From assembly GCA_043810615.1 (NCBI GenBank), contig JBDROA010000137.1, positions 1-30,100 of the forward strand: 30,100 nt of DNA, in the 5' to 3' direction. Numbering within the stretch: the stretch's first letter is position 1; every line of letters starts with the position of its first letter. Below the pieces are notes generated by a model that worked only from the letters and a program-made list of their open reading frames with translations, was not told the origin of the DNA and did not search any database. A program made the translations under genes and the position numbers. This DNA comes from VGBK01 sp043810615 (GTDB lineage Bacteria; Actinomycetota; Acidimicrobiia; Spongiisociales; UBA11373). Positions 23,146-29,672 of this stretch are shown here, piece after piece.

Positions 23146-23783
23146 TGATCAGCCGCCCCGTTCCTTCCGAAGAGGAGATCCGGGCATTGGTGCGTCGCGT
23201 CGTGGCCGACGTCATGGCCGCCGAGGGGCCCGAGACGGCCCCGGACTCGGCCGCCCCGGCACCCGCCCCGGCCGCGGCCCCCGCCGCCACGGAAGGAGCC
23301 CCCGGGCCCGGACCCGGCCCGGCCATCGCCATCGGCGCCGACCACGGGGGCTTCAAGCTCAAGGAGCGCCTCGCCTTCCGCCTGCGGGAGCAGGGCCACT
23401 CCGTCGAGGACTGCGGCACGAACTCCACCGAGGCGGTGGACTACCCCGACTTCGCCGTCAAGGTCGCCGAAGCGGTTGCCTCGGGCCGCTGCGCCTGGGG
23501 CATCGCCGTCGACGGCGCCGGCATCGGCTCGGCCATAGTGGCCAACAAGGTTCCCGGGGTGCGAGCCGCCCTCTGCTACGACGTGTCCACCGCAGCGAAC
23601 AGCCGGGAGCACAACCACGCCAACGTGCTCACCTTGGGCGCCGGCCTCATCGGCGAGAACCTGGCCTGGCAGATCGTGGAGGCCTGGCTGGCGACGCCGT
23701 GGGGGGGCGGCCGCCACGCGACCCGTGTGGCCAAGATCGACACCGTCGAACGGCGCTACCTGGCGGGAAGGGTGGCCTCATGA
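23145..23783 (+). CDS. rpiB: RpiB/LacAB-family sugar-phosphate isomerase, BMC-targeted
   Basis: This 212-residue protein has a helical N-terminus (SEEEIRALVRRVVADVMA, 8-25), a Pro/Ala/Gly linker (about 28-59) and a RpiB domain from residue 60 (IAIGADHGGFKLKE). The first two parts look like a microcompartment encapsulation peptide and tether. RpiB enzymes interconvert aldose and ketose phosphates, such as ribose-5-phosphate and ribulose-5-phosphate. NREHNHANVL-like residues 152-161 and GGRHATRV match the family. In E. coli RpiB the catalytic Cys66 lies in CGTGVG; here the match is DGAGIG, giving Asp123. The gene heads the BMC operon and overlaps deoC (ATGA). The start codon is GTG. The exact substrate is uncertain. 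Confidence 0.88.
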   Translation: MISRPVPSEEEIRALVRRVVADVMAAEGPETAPDSAAPAPAPAAAPAATEGAPGPGPGPAIAIGADHGGFKLKERLAFRLREQGHSVEDCGTNSTEAVDYPDFAVKVAEAVASGRCAWGIAVDGAGIGSAIVANKVPGVRAALCYDVSTAANSREHNHANVLTLGAGLIGENLAWQIVEAWLATPWGGGRHATRVAKIDTVERRYLAGRVAS

Positions 23784-24634
23784 GCCAGGACATGGAAGGC
23801 ATCGTCGAGGCGGTCACCCGGCGCGTGCTCACTGCTCTCACCGGCGAGGCCTTCGCCCAGTGCCTGCTTTGCCCGGGGGACTGCGCCTCGCACTCCTCGG
23901 GCAAGGTGCGCGAGGTGGTGGCCGCCGGGGCGTCCCGGATCTCCTTCAACGGCAGCGGCGCCGACGTCCCCACCGACCTCGCCGGGTTCATCGACCACAC
24001 CCTGCTGCGCGCCGACGCCACCGCCGAGGAGATCGACCGCATGTGCGACGAGGCCTGCCGCTACGGCTTTGCCTCGGTGTGCGTGAACCCGGCCTGGGTG
24101 CGGCGGGTGGCGGTGCAACTCCGGGGGAGCGACGCCGTGGCTTGCTCGGTGGTGGGTTTCCCCCTGGGGGCGCACACTCCGGCGATCAAGGCCATGGAGG
24201 CCCGCCAGGCGATCCGAGACGGCGCCCGGGAGATCGACATGGTCATCAACATCGGGGCGCTGCGCTCGGGCGACTACGAACTGGTGGAGCGCGACATCGC
24301 CGGGGTGGCCGACGCCTGCCGCGAGGCCGGGGCGGTGTGCAAGGTGATCATCGAGGCGGCCATGCTCACCGACGAGGAAAAGGTCGTCGCCAGCCGCCTG
24401 GCCAAGCGGGCCAAGGCCAATTACGTGAAGACCTCGACCGGTTTCGGGCCCGGCGGGGCCACGGTCTACGACGTGGCCCTGATGCGCGAAGCAGTGGGCC
24501 CCGAGATGGGAGTGAAGGCCTCGGGGGGCATCCGCACCCGCAAGGACGCCGAGGATATGATCGCCGCCGGGGCGACGCGCGTCGGCGCCTCGGCCGGGGT
24601 CGCTATCGTCAGCGAGTCGGGAGGAGTGGGGTGA
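23780..24634 (+). CDS. deoC: Deoxyribose-phosphate aldolase (DERA), BMC-targeted
   Basis: This 284-residue class I aldolase should cleave 2-deoxyribose-5-phosphate to acetaldehyde and glyceraldehyde-3-phosphate. Catalytic residues are visible: Asp153 (EIDMVINIG), Schiff-base Lys217 (NYVKTSTGF) and Lys246 (GVKASGGIR). The first ~65 residues are an extension absent from E. coli DeoC: an amphipathic helix (MEGIVEAVTRRVLTAL, 5-20), a Cys cluster C28-x2-C31-x3-C35, and a GKVREVVAAGASRISFNGSG stretch. The helix is probably an encapsulation peptide; the Cys motif could bind a metal or Fe-S cluster. It overlaps rpiB and the BMC-T gene, giving tight coupling. Aldolase identity is firm; use of deoxyribose-5-phosphate in vivo is inferred. 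Confidence 0.92.
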   Translation: MSQDMEGIVEAVTRRVLTALTGEAFAQCLLCPGDCASHSSGKVREVVAAGASRISFNGSGADVPTDLAGFIDHTLLRADATAEEIDRMCDEACRYGFASVCVNPAWVRRVAVQLRGSDAVACSVVGFPLGAHTPAIKAMEARQAIRDGAREIDMVINIGALRSGDYELVERDIAGVADACREAGAVCKVIIEAAMLTDEEKVVASRLAKRAKANYVKTSTGFGPGGATVYDVALMREAVGPEMGVKASGGIRTRKDAEDMIAAGATRVGASAGVAIVSESGGVG

Positions 24635-25269
24635 AGAGCGAAGTCGACCTGCGCGGTTACTCGTTCCTGGATAGCCTCCAGCCGCAGTACGCCGCCTTCC
24701 TGGGCACGGTCGCTCAGGGTTTCTTGCCGCTGGCCAACGACGCCTCGCTGATGGTGGAGATCAGTCCCGGCATCGAGATCAACCGCCTCACCGACGTGGC
24801 GCTGAAGGCCACCAAGGTGAAGCCGGGAATGCAGATCGTGGAGCGCTACTTCGGCCTGCTCGAGGTCCATTCGCCCGAGCAAGCCGAGACCCGGGCCGCC
24901 GGGGCGGCAATCCTGGCGGCCATCGGCGCCGAGGAGCCCGACCGCATCAAGCCGCGCATCGCCAGCAGCCAGATCATCCGCCGCATCGACGACCACCAGG
25001 CGCAGTTGATCAACCGCATGCGCCACGGCCAGTTGCTCATCCCCGGCCAGACCCTCTACGTGCTGGAGATGGAACCGGCGTCCTATGCCGCGCTGGCGGC
25101 CAACGAAGCGGAGAAGGCGGCCCGCATCACCATCCTCGAGGTGCGCTCCTTCGGCTCGCTGGGCCGGGTGTACCTGGGCGGCGAAGAGCGCGACATCGAC
25201 GTCGGCTGGCGGGCGGCGGTGGCGGCCCTGGAGGGCATCACCGGCCGCCCCATGGACGGCAAGAGCTGA
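24631..25269 (+). CDS. BMC-T shell protein, double-stacking type
   Basis: This 212-residue protein has two tandem BMC domains and should form a pseudohexameric trimer tile in the shell facet. The sequence (LRGYSFLDSLQPQYAAFLGT, VEISPGIEINRLTDVALKAT, GLLEVHSPEQAE, SSQIIRRIDDHQAQLINRMR, PGQTLYVLE, NEAEKAARITILEV) closely resembles, as I recall it, the Haliangium ochraceum BMC-T proteins that stack as two trimers face to face with a gated central pore. Such pores are thought to pass larger metabolites or cofactors. The GTG start overlaps deoC (GTGA). The assignment to the double-stacking subtype is by remembered similarity, not alignment. Confidence 0.9.
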   Translation: MKSEVDLRGYSFLDSLQPQYAAFLGTVAQGFLPLANDASLMVEISPGIEINRLTDVALKATKVKPGMQIVERYFGLLEVHSPEQAETRAAGAAILAAIGAEEPDRIKPRIASSQIIRRIDDHQAQLINRMRHGQLLIPGQTLYVLEMEPASYAALAANEAEKAARITILEVRSFGSLGRVYLGGEERDIDVGWRAAVAALEGITGRPMDGKS

Positions 25270-25298
25270 GCTAGCGAGGGACGAGGCAAGGAGAGCCC

Positions 25299-25604
25299 AT
25301 GGCAGAAGCACTCGGCATGATCGAATGCCGCGGATTCCCGGCGATGGTTGAGGCCGCCGACGCAATGGTCAAGGCGGCCAAGGTGGAACTGGTCTCGTTC
25401 GAGAAGACGGGTGGCGGGTATGTAACCGCCGTCGTGCGCGGCGACGTCGCCGCGGTGAAGGCGGCCATCGAGGCGGGGACCCGCGGCGCCGAGAAGATCG
25501 GCGAGGTCATCTCCACTCACGTCATAGCCCGCCCGCACGTCAACATCGACCTGGTGCTCCCGCTCGGCCGTACGGACGAGGCCGAGGCGGAGATCGCCGG
25601 CTGA
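25299..25604 (+). CDS. BMC-H hexameric shell protein
   Basis: This 101-residue protein is a single BMC domain that forms the hexameric tiles making up most of the shell. LGMIECRGFPAMVEAADAMVKAAKVELV is the canonical start of the fold, KTGGGYVTAVVRGDVAAVKAAIEAG includes the pore loop (GGGY), and VISTHVIARPHVNIDLVLP ends the domain. It has a good AAGGAGAG ribosome-binding site and a 29-bp gap from the BMC-T gene, which suits higher expression of the major shell protein. It is the only BMC-H in the operon. It closely resembles the Haliangium BMC-H. Confidence 0.95.
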   Translation: MAEALGMIECRGFPAMVEAADAMVKAAKVELVSFEKTGGGYVTAVVRGDVAAVKAAIEAGTRGAEKIGEVISTHVIARPHVNIDLVLPLGRTDEAEAEIAG

Positions 25605-25619
25605 GCGGCGGCGCAGCGC

Positions 25620-25916
25620 ATGTTCCTGGGCCGCGTCGTCGGCACGCTGGTCGCCAGCCGGAAGGAGGGGACCCTGGAGGGTCTCAAGTTCCTGGTGCTG
25701 CGCCAGATCGACGTAGACCGCGCCGACACCGGGATGTACGTGGTGGCCGCCGACGCCGTCGGGGCCGGGGTGGGGGAGATCGTGCTCTACGCCTCCGGCT
25801 CCAGCGCCCGCCAGACGGTGGTCACGAAGGACCGACCCGTCGACGCGGTGATCATGGCGATCGTCGACACCTGGGAGGTGCGCGGCGAGACCCGCTACCA
25901 CAAGTACCGGGAGTGA
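25620..25916 (+). CDS. BMC-P pentameric vertex protein (EutN/CcmL family), first copy
   Basis: This 98-residue protein is an EutN/CcmL-type pentamer that caps the twelve vertices of the shell. FLGRVVGTLVASRKEGTLEG, FLVLRQIDVD, VVAADAVGAGVGEIVLYASG and ARQTVVTKDRPVDAVIMAIVD follow the family pattern, including the glycine-rich GAGVGE turn. It starts 15 bp after BMC-H with only a weak ribosome-binding site and ends 1 bp before the aldehyde dehydrogenase ATG. It is the most canonical of the three vertex proteins in the operon and is most like Haliangium BMC-P1 as recalled. Confidence 0.93.
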   Translation: MFLGRVVGTLVASRKEGTLEGLKFLVLRQIDVDRADTGMYVVAADAVGAGVGEIVLYASGSSARQTVVTKDRPVDAVIMAIVDTWEVRGETRYHKYRE

Positions 25917-25917
25917 C

Positions 25918-27372
25918 ATGAAGCCCGGGCTGAGCCCCGAGGAGGTCTACGAAACCATCGCCCGGGTGCGCCTCCGGTTGGGGGGCACGGCCGAGGCGCC
26001 GCCCGAGCAGCCCCGGGTGCCCGTCGAGGTGCCCGAAAGCGAACTGGGCGACGGCATCCACGCCACCGTCGAGCAGGCGGTGGCGGCGGCCGACCGGGCC
26101 GGGGAGGAGTACCGGCGCCTCGGCTCGGAGATCCGGGTGGCGGTGGTGGCCTCGATCCGCAAAGCGATGGTGGCCAGCGCCCGGCGATTGGCGGCCATGG
26201 CCCATGAGGAGACCGGCCTGGGGCGGGTGGAGGACAAGGTCCGCAAGAACCTCCTCGTCGCCACCCGCACCCCGGGGCCGGAGGACCTCGAGTCGATCAT
26301 CAAGACCGGCGACGACGGGATGATGCTCACCGAGATGGCCCCCATGGGCCTCATCGCCTCGATCACCCCCACTACCAACCCCACTGCCACCATCATCAAC
26401 AACACCATCGCCGTGCTCTCCGGCGGCAACTCGCTGGTGTTCAACGCCCACCCCAGCGCCAAGGGAGTGTCGGCGGAGTGCGTGCGTCTCATCGGCCGGG
26501 CGGTGCTCTCGGCCGGGGGCCCGCCCGACCTGGTCACCGCCGTGGCCCGGCCCACCATCGAGACGGCACAGTCCCTCATGCACCATCCCCGGGTGCAGGT
26601 GCTGCTGGTGACCGGGGGACCGGGAGTGGTGCGGGAGGCGCTGAAGACCGACAAGCGGGCGGTCACCGCTGGCCCGGGCAACCCCCCGGCGGTGGTCGAC
26701 GACACGGCCAACATCGATCAGGCGGCACGAGACATCATCGCCGGGGCCTCGTTCGACAACAACATCATCTGCATCGACGAGAAGGAAACCATCGTCGTGC
26801 GCTCCGTGGCCGACGAACTGCTGCGGGCCATGGGGCGGCACGGCGCCCGCCTTCTCAAGGAGCATGAACTGCGCAAGGTGGAGCGCCTGGTGTTCTCCTC
26901 CCTGGGGCCGCCCAACCGGCCCGGCATCGTGAACGGGAAGTGGATCGGCAAGGACGCCGGCGTCATCGCCCAGGCCGCCGGGTTGGAGGTGGACGGCGAC
27001 CCGCGGCTGCTGGTGGCCGAGGTGCCCGCCGAGCACAGCCTGGTGTGGACCGAGCAGATGATGCCGGTGATGCCGGTGGTGCGGGTGGGCACGGTGGACG
27101 AGGCCATCGACCTGGCGGTGCGGGCCGAGCACGGCTTCCGCCACACCGCCTCGATCCACTCCACCAACGTGTCCATTATCACCCGCATGGCCCGGACCAT
27201 CAACGTGAGCATCTTTATCGCCAACGGCCCCAACTACGCCGGGCTGGGCCAGGGTGGGGAGGGGTTCACCTCGTTCTCCATCGCCAGCCCCAGCGGCGAC
27301 GGCATGACCCGTCCCCTCACCTTCACTCGGGAGCGCCGCATCTCGGTAGTGGGGGCGCTGAGGATCGTGTGA
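25918..27372 (+). CDS. CoA-acylating-type aldehyde dehydrogenase (PduP/EutE-like), BMC-targeted
   Basis: This 484-residue enzyme should oxidise an aldehyde to acyl-CoA with NAD+ and CoA inside the shell. The catalytic Cys is C285 in SFDNNIICIDEKE, the PduP/EutE pattern; SITPTTNPTATIINNTIAVLSGGN (148-171) and VTGGPGVVREAL (231-242) are the cofactor-site motifs of this group. Residues 1-23 (SPEEVYETIARVRLRLGG) form an amphipathic helix followed by an Ala/Pro/Glu linker, typical of an encapsulation peptide. Acetaldehyde released by DeoC is the obvious substrate. No phosphotransacylase (PduL) is present nearby to recycle CoA. Confidence 0.92.
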   Translation: MKPGLSPEEVYETIARVRLRLGGTAEAPPEQPRVPVEVPESELGDGIHATVEQAVAAADRAGEEYRRLGSEIRVAVVASIRKAMVASARRLAAMAHEETGLGRVEDKVRKNLLVATRTPGPEDLESIIKTGDDGMMLTEMAPMGLIASITPTTNPTATIINNTIAVLSGGNSLVFNAHPSAKGVSAECVRLIGRAVLSAGGPPDLVTAVARPTIETAQSLMHHPRVQVLLVTGGPGVVREALKTDKRAVTAGPGNPPAVVDDTANIDQAARDIIAGASFDNNIICIDEKETIVVRSVADELLRAMGRHGARLLKEHELRKVERLVFSSLGPPNRPGIVNGKWIGKDAGVIAQAAGLEVDGDPRLLVAEVPAEHSLVWTEQMMPVMPVVRVGTVDEAIDLAVRAEHGFRHTASIHSTNVSIITRMARTINVSIFIANGPNYAGLGQGGEGFTSFSIASPSGDGMTRPLTFTRERRISVVGALRIV

Positions 27373-27986
27373 GCCCCGGCCCCTACCCCGCCTTCGCCCT
27401 CTTGGAGTTCGCTTCGGTGGCCGCAGGGATCGTGGCGGGCGACGCCATGGTGAAGCGGGCCCCGCTCTCCGGCCTGTGGGCCGGGACGGTGCAGCCCGGC
27501 CACTACCTGGTGCTCGTCACCGGGGACACCGCCAGCGTGGTGGAAGCCATCGACGCCGGAGGGAGCGCTTCGGGCGAGGCCCTGCTCGACAGGGTCTTCC
27601 TCCCCGACGTGCACCCCGACGTGGTCGCCGCCGTCCGCGGGGCCACGGTCGCCGGTTCCATCGAGGCCCTGGGCATAGTGGAGACCACCTTCGTCGCTTC
27701 CACCATCGAGGCCGCCGACGCCGGCGTCAAGGGGGCGGCGGTGGCCATAGTCGAGTTACGGGTGGCCGACGGCCTGGGCGGCCGGGGCTACGTGCTGTTC
27801 GGTGGGGCGGTACCCGACGTGGAGGCCGCGGTGGAGATCGGCTCCGGCCGGGTGGCCCCGGGCCAGGTGATCCGGGCGGTGGTCATCGCCAGCCTCCACC
27901 CGGAGATGACCGAGAACATCGAGGGCGCCGCCCGGTTCGGAGAGCGCGTCGGGCGAGACCTGCGAGGCCCCGATGCAACTCGGTGA
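27369..27986 (+). CDS. BMC-T shell protein, single-layer type
   Basis: This 205-residue protein has two BMC domains (about 8-95 and 98-190): FALLEFASVAAGIVAGDAMVKRAPL opens the first and ALGIVETTFVASTIEAADAGVK the second. It should form a flat pseudohexameric trimer. Pore-loop candidates are QPGHY in domain 1 and GGRGY in domain 2. It resembles Haliangium BMC-T1, which is single-layered, and differs clearly from the other BMC-T of the operon. The GTG start overlaps the dehydrogenase stop (GTGA). Its end overlaps the next BMC-P gene by 14 bases. Confidence 0.9.
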   Translation: MSPGPYPAFALLEFASVAAGIVAGDAMVKRAPLSGLWAGTVQPGHYLVLVTGDTASVVEAIDAGGSASGEALLDRVFLPDVHPDVVAAVRGATVAGSIEALGIVETTFVASTIEAADAGVKGAAVAIVELRVADGLGGRGYVLFGGAVPDVEAAVEIGSGRVAPGQVIRAVVIASLHPEMTENIEGAARFGERVGRDLRGPDATR

Positions 27987-28242
27987 GGTGATCGGGACGC
28001 TGGTGGCCACCGTGAAGTACCCCGGCCTGGAAGGGGTGCGGTTCCTGATCGTCCAACCCCTCGACCGGGAGCGCCGTCCGGTGGGACGGCCGGTTGTTGC
28101 CGGGGACGGGGTCCACATGGCGGGGCCCGGCGACCTGGTCTACTTCATCGGGATCCGCGAGGCGGCCCTGGCCATGCCGGAGCCGTTCGTGCCCGTGGAT
28201 CACGCCATCTGCGGCATCGTGGACCACGTGGAGCGGCCGTGA
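27973..28242 (+). CDS. BMC-P vertex protein (EutN/CcmL family), second copy
   Basis: This 89-residue vertex protein is the shortest of the three. LGEVIGTLVATVKYPGLEGV and FLIVQPLD begin as expected, but the usual ADAVGAG turn is replaced by AGDGVHMAGPGDLVYFIGIREAA, and HAICGIVDHVE ends the fold. It overlaps the BMC-T gene by 14 bases and the third BMC-P by four. Multiple vertex proteins are known in Haliangium-type shells. Confidence 0.9.
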   Translation: MQLGEVIGTLVATVKYPGLEGVRFLIVQPLDRERRPVGRPVVAGDGVHMAGPGDLVYFIGIREAALAMPEPFVPVDHAICGIVDHVERP

Positions 28243-28529
28243 AGATCGGACGGGTCGCCGGGACGGTGGTCAGCACCATCAACGTGCCCATCTACGACGG
28301 CCGGCGCCTCCTCATGGTCGATTTGCTCGACGAGCGGGGCGGGGACACGGGTGGCTATCTGATCTGTGTGGACGCCGTCGGAGCGGGCTACAAGGAGACG
28401 GTGCTGATCTTGGACGAGGGCAACGGGGCCCGCCAGGTGGTGGGCGATCCCGACGCCCCCATCCGGGCGGTGGTAGTGGGGATCATCGACCAGCTGTTCG
28501 TCGACGGCGAGGCGCAGCCGACGGATTGA
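28239..28529 (+). CDS. BMC-P vertex protein (EutN/CcmL family), third copy
   Basis: This 96-residue vertex protein reads MKIGRVAGTVVSTINVPIYD, LLMVDLLDERGGDTGGYLIC and VDAVGAGYKETVLILDEGNG, then AVVVGIIDQLFVDGE, a canonical EutN/CcmL fold. The GTG start overlaps the preceding gene (GTGA). It is the last gene of the operon. It differs markedly from the other two copies, so the three are not recent duplicates. Confidence 0.9.
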   Translation: MKIGRVAGTVVSTINVPIYDGRRLLMVDLLDERGGDTGGYLICVDAVGAGYKETVLILDEGNGARQVVGDPDAPIRAVVVGIIDQLFVDGEAQPTD

Positions 28530-28547
28530 GGCAGCCGCGCGAGCGGA

Positions 28548-28576
28548 GCGACCGTAGGTGAGAACTCGCCGGTCGC
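28548..28576 (+). terminator. Possible terminator of the BMC operon
   Basis: The 7-bp stem GCGACCG (28548-28554)/CGGTCGC (28570-28576) lies 19 bp after the last stop. GTAGGT/ACCTAC just outside can form an alternative pairing. There is no T-run directly after it, so termination is not certain. Confidence 0.4.
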
Positions 28577-28579
28577 GAC

Positions 28580-28690
28580 CTACTGTCTTCTCGGGTGCCA
28601 GTCTCGCTCGTGGGCAGCGGTGTGGTGTCGGCTGCAGAGGAGTCGGAGATTGCTGAGGGCGGGATAGTTGCACCCCCAGGGAAGGTCGTC
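28580..28690 (-). pseudogene. HNH-nuclease C-terminal remnant
   Basis: On the minus strand, directly after the lipoprotein stop and in the same frame, the sequence reads DDLPWGCNYPALSNLRLLCS then RHHTAAHERDWHPRRQ and a stop (28580-28582). NLxLLCxxHHxxxHExxW is the C-terminal half of an HNH endonuclease (McrA-like) with its zinc-binding Cys and His. The N-terminal half is missing, so it is a truncated relic, perhaps of a mobile or phage gene. Confidence 0.55.
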
Positions 28691-29068
28691 CTAGTTGCTC
28701 ACCCGCTCGCAGGAGGCGGCGTCAGGTGTCAGGATCACATCGGACAGCTCTCCACCAGGTGGGGGGATGAGTTCCTGCCGGAATCCCAGTTGATCCATGC
28801 GAACAACATGTGGTTCGTCGGGAGGACCCTGAACCGTCAGCGAATCGCGGGCGCCGATGGTCCATACGTCGTCCGGTGGCGCAACTGCTTCCGGCACACC
28901 GTCTCGTGAGACCGACCATACCTTCACTTCGACGGGGAAACCGCACGGGTTGACCATTCTCAGGGTGAACAGGCGCTCCGGTGGAACACAGCCGAGCAGC
29001 CCGCTGCACATAGCGCCGGCAGTGACCAGGGTGCTTATCCTCCGCAGCAGACGCGAGGCACGCATCAT
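28691..29068 (-). CDS. Small putative lipoprotein
   Basis: This 125-residue protein starts MMRASRLLRRISTLVTAGAM and has the lipobox SGLLGC ending at Cys27, so it should be anchored to the outer face of the membrane. The rest (TLRMVNPCGFPVEVKVWSVS, VWTIGARDSLTV, DEPHVVRM) looks like a small beta-sandwich domain of about 100 residues; I do not recognise the family. A GGGGAT sequence lies upstream of the double ATG. The gene converges on the BMC operon. It appears less GC-rich than the main part of the window. Confidence 0.6.
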   Translation of the reverse strand: MMRASRLLRRISTLVTAGAMCSGLLGCVPPERLFTLRMVNPCGFPVEVKVWSVSRDGVPEAVAPPDDVWTIGARDSLTVQGPPDEPHVVRMDQLGFRQELIPPPGGELSDVILTPDAASCERVSN

Positions 29069-29220
29069 CGCTCTATCCCCACGGTATAAGCCATTCGAGC
29101 CAACCGGGGATCGGCGTCACCGGGCTGTACGGACCCCCGCCCCGGGCCGCTTTCCCGTGCTGCGACCCGATCTGCGACCTCAGCCCTCACGGATCGGCTT
29201 GCGACCACCTGTGGCTAGGG

Positions 29221-29238
29221 CCTATTGGCCCTATTGGC
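29221..29238. repeat. 9-bp tandem direct repeat in intergenic region
   Basis: CCTATTGGC is repeated twice in direct tandem. It lies in the 267-bp gap (29069-29335) between the divergent lipoprotein and secreted-protein genes. That gap is comparatively AT-rich; no gene or clear promoter was seen in it. Confidence 0.7.
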
Positions 29239-29335
29239 GAAGTCCGGCAGAGCAGACACTGGATTGGCAAGCGCCCGGCGCGCTTGATTAGCACCAAGCC
29301 GCGCGCGGGCGAGGGGATCGGACAGGGGGCGTGTC

Positions 29336-29668
29336 ATGGCACGAACGGGTCATCCATTACGTCGTATCCTCTTGGTATTCATCGCTCTGGCTATCACGGT
29401 GACCGCCTTCACAGCGGTCACGGCAGCCCCAGCTGATGCCGCTTCCAAGTCCTGCCCAGGTGGATACGTGAGGATCGTCAGCAACCAGACCTCCGGGACC
29501 TGGCGTATTCACTTCTGGGTGTATGGAATTACCTACTACACAGACTACGAGGGACTGGGCTGGCGGACGAGCTACACGGGGAAGACATACGTTAGCGACT
29601 ACTGGTATGGCGCGGATGGATCCGTGCCTAGTGGTGCGTCGCTGAAATGGCTTGCTGGTGTAGCATGA
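29336..29668 (+). CDS. Small secreted protein of unknown function
   Basis: This 110-residue protein has a signal peptide (LRRILLVFIALAITVTAFTA, 8-27, with cleavage likely after ADA or ADAA near 35-36). The mature part is about 75 residues and rich in Tyr, Trp, Gly and Thr, with a single Cys40: CPGGYVRIVSNQTSGTWRIH, ITYYTDYEGLGW and YVSDYWYGADGS. It resembles small secreted actinobacterial proteins, vaguely including bacteriocin-like ones, but I cannot name a family. An AGGGGG lies before the ATG. Only four bases separate its stop from the IS630-type transposase ATG, so its 3' end may have been altered by the element. Confidence 0.6.
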   Translation: MARTGHPLRRILLVFIALAITVTAFTAVTAAPADAASKSCPGGYVRIVSNQTSGTWRIHFWVYGITYYTDYEGLGWRTSYTGKTYVSDYWYGADGSVPSGASLKWLAGVA

Positions 29669-29672
29669 GGTT

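Noticed and set aside
25299..28529. Carboxysome
   Set aside because: BMC-H and BMC-P occur, but there is no RuBisCO, carbonic anhydrase or carboxysome scaffold gene; the enzymes are an aldolase, an isomerase and an aldehyde dehydrogenase.
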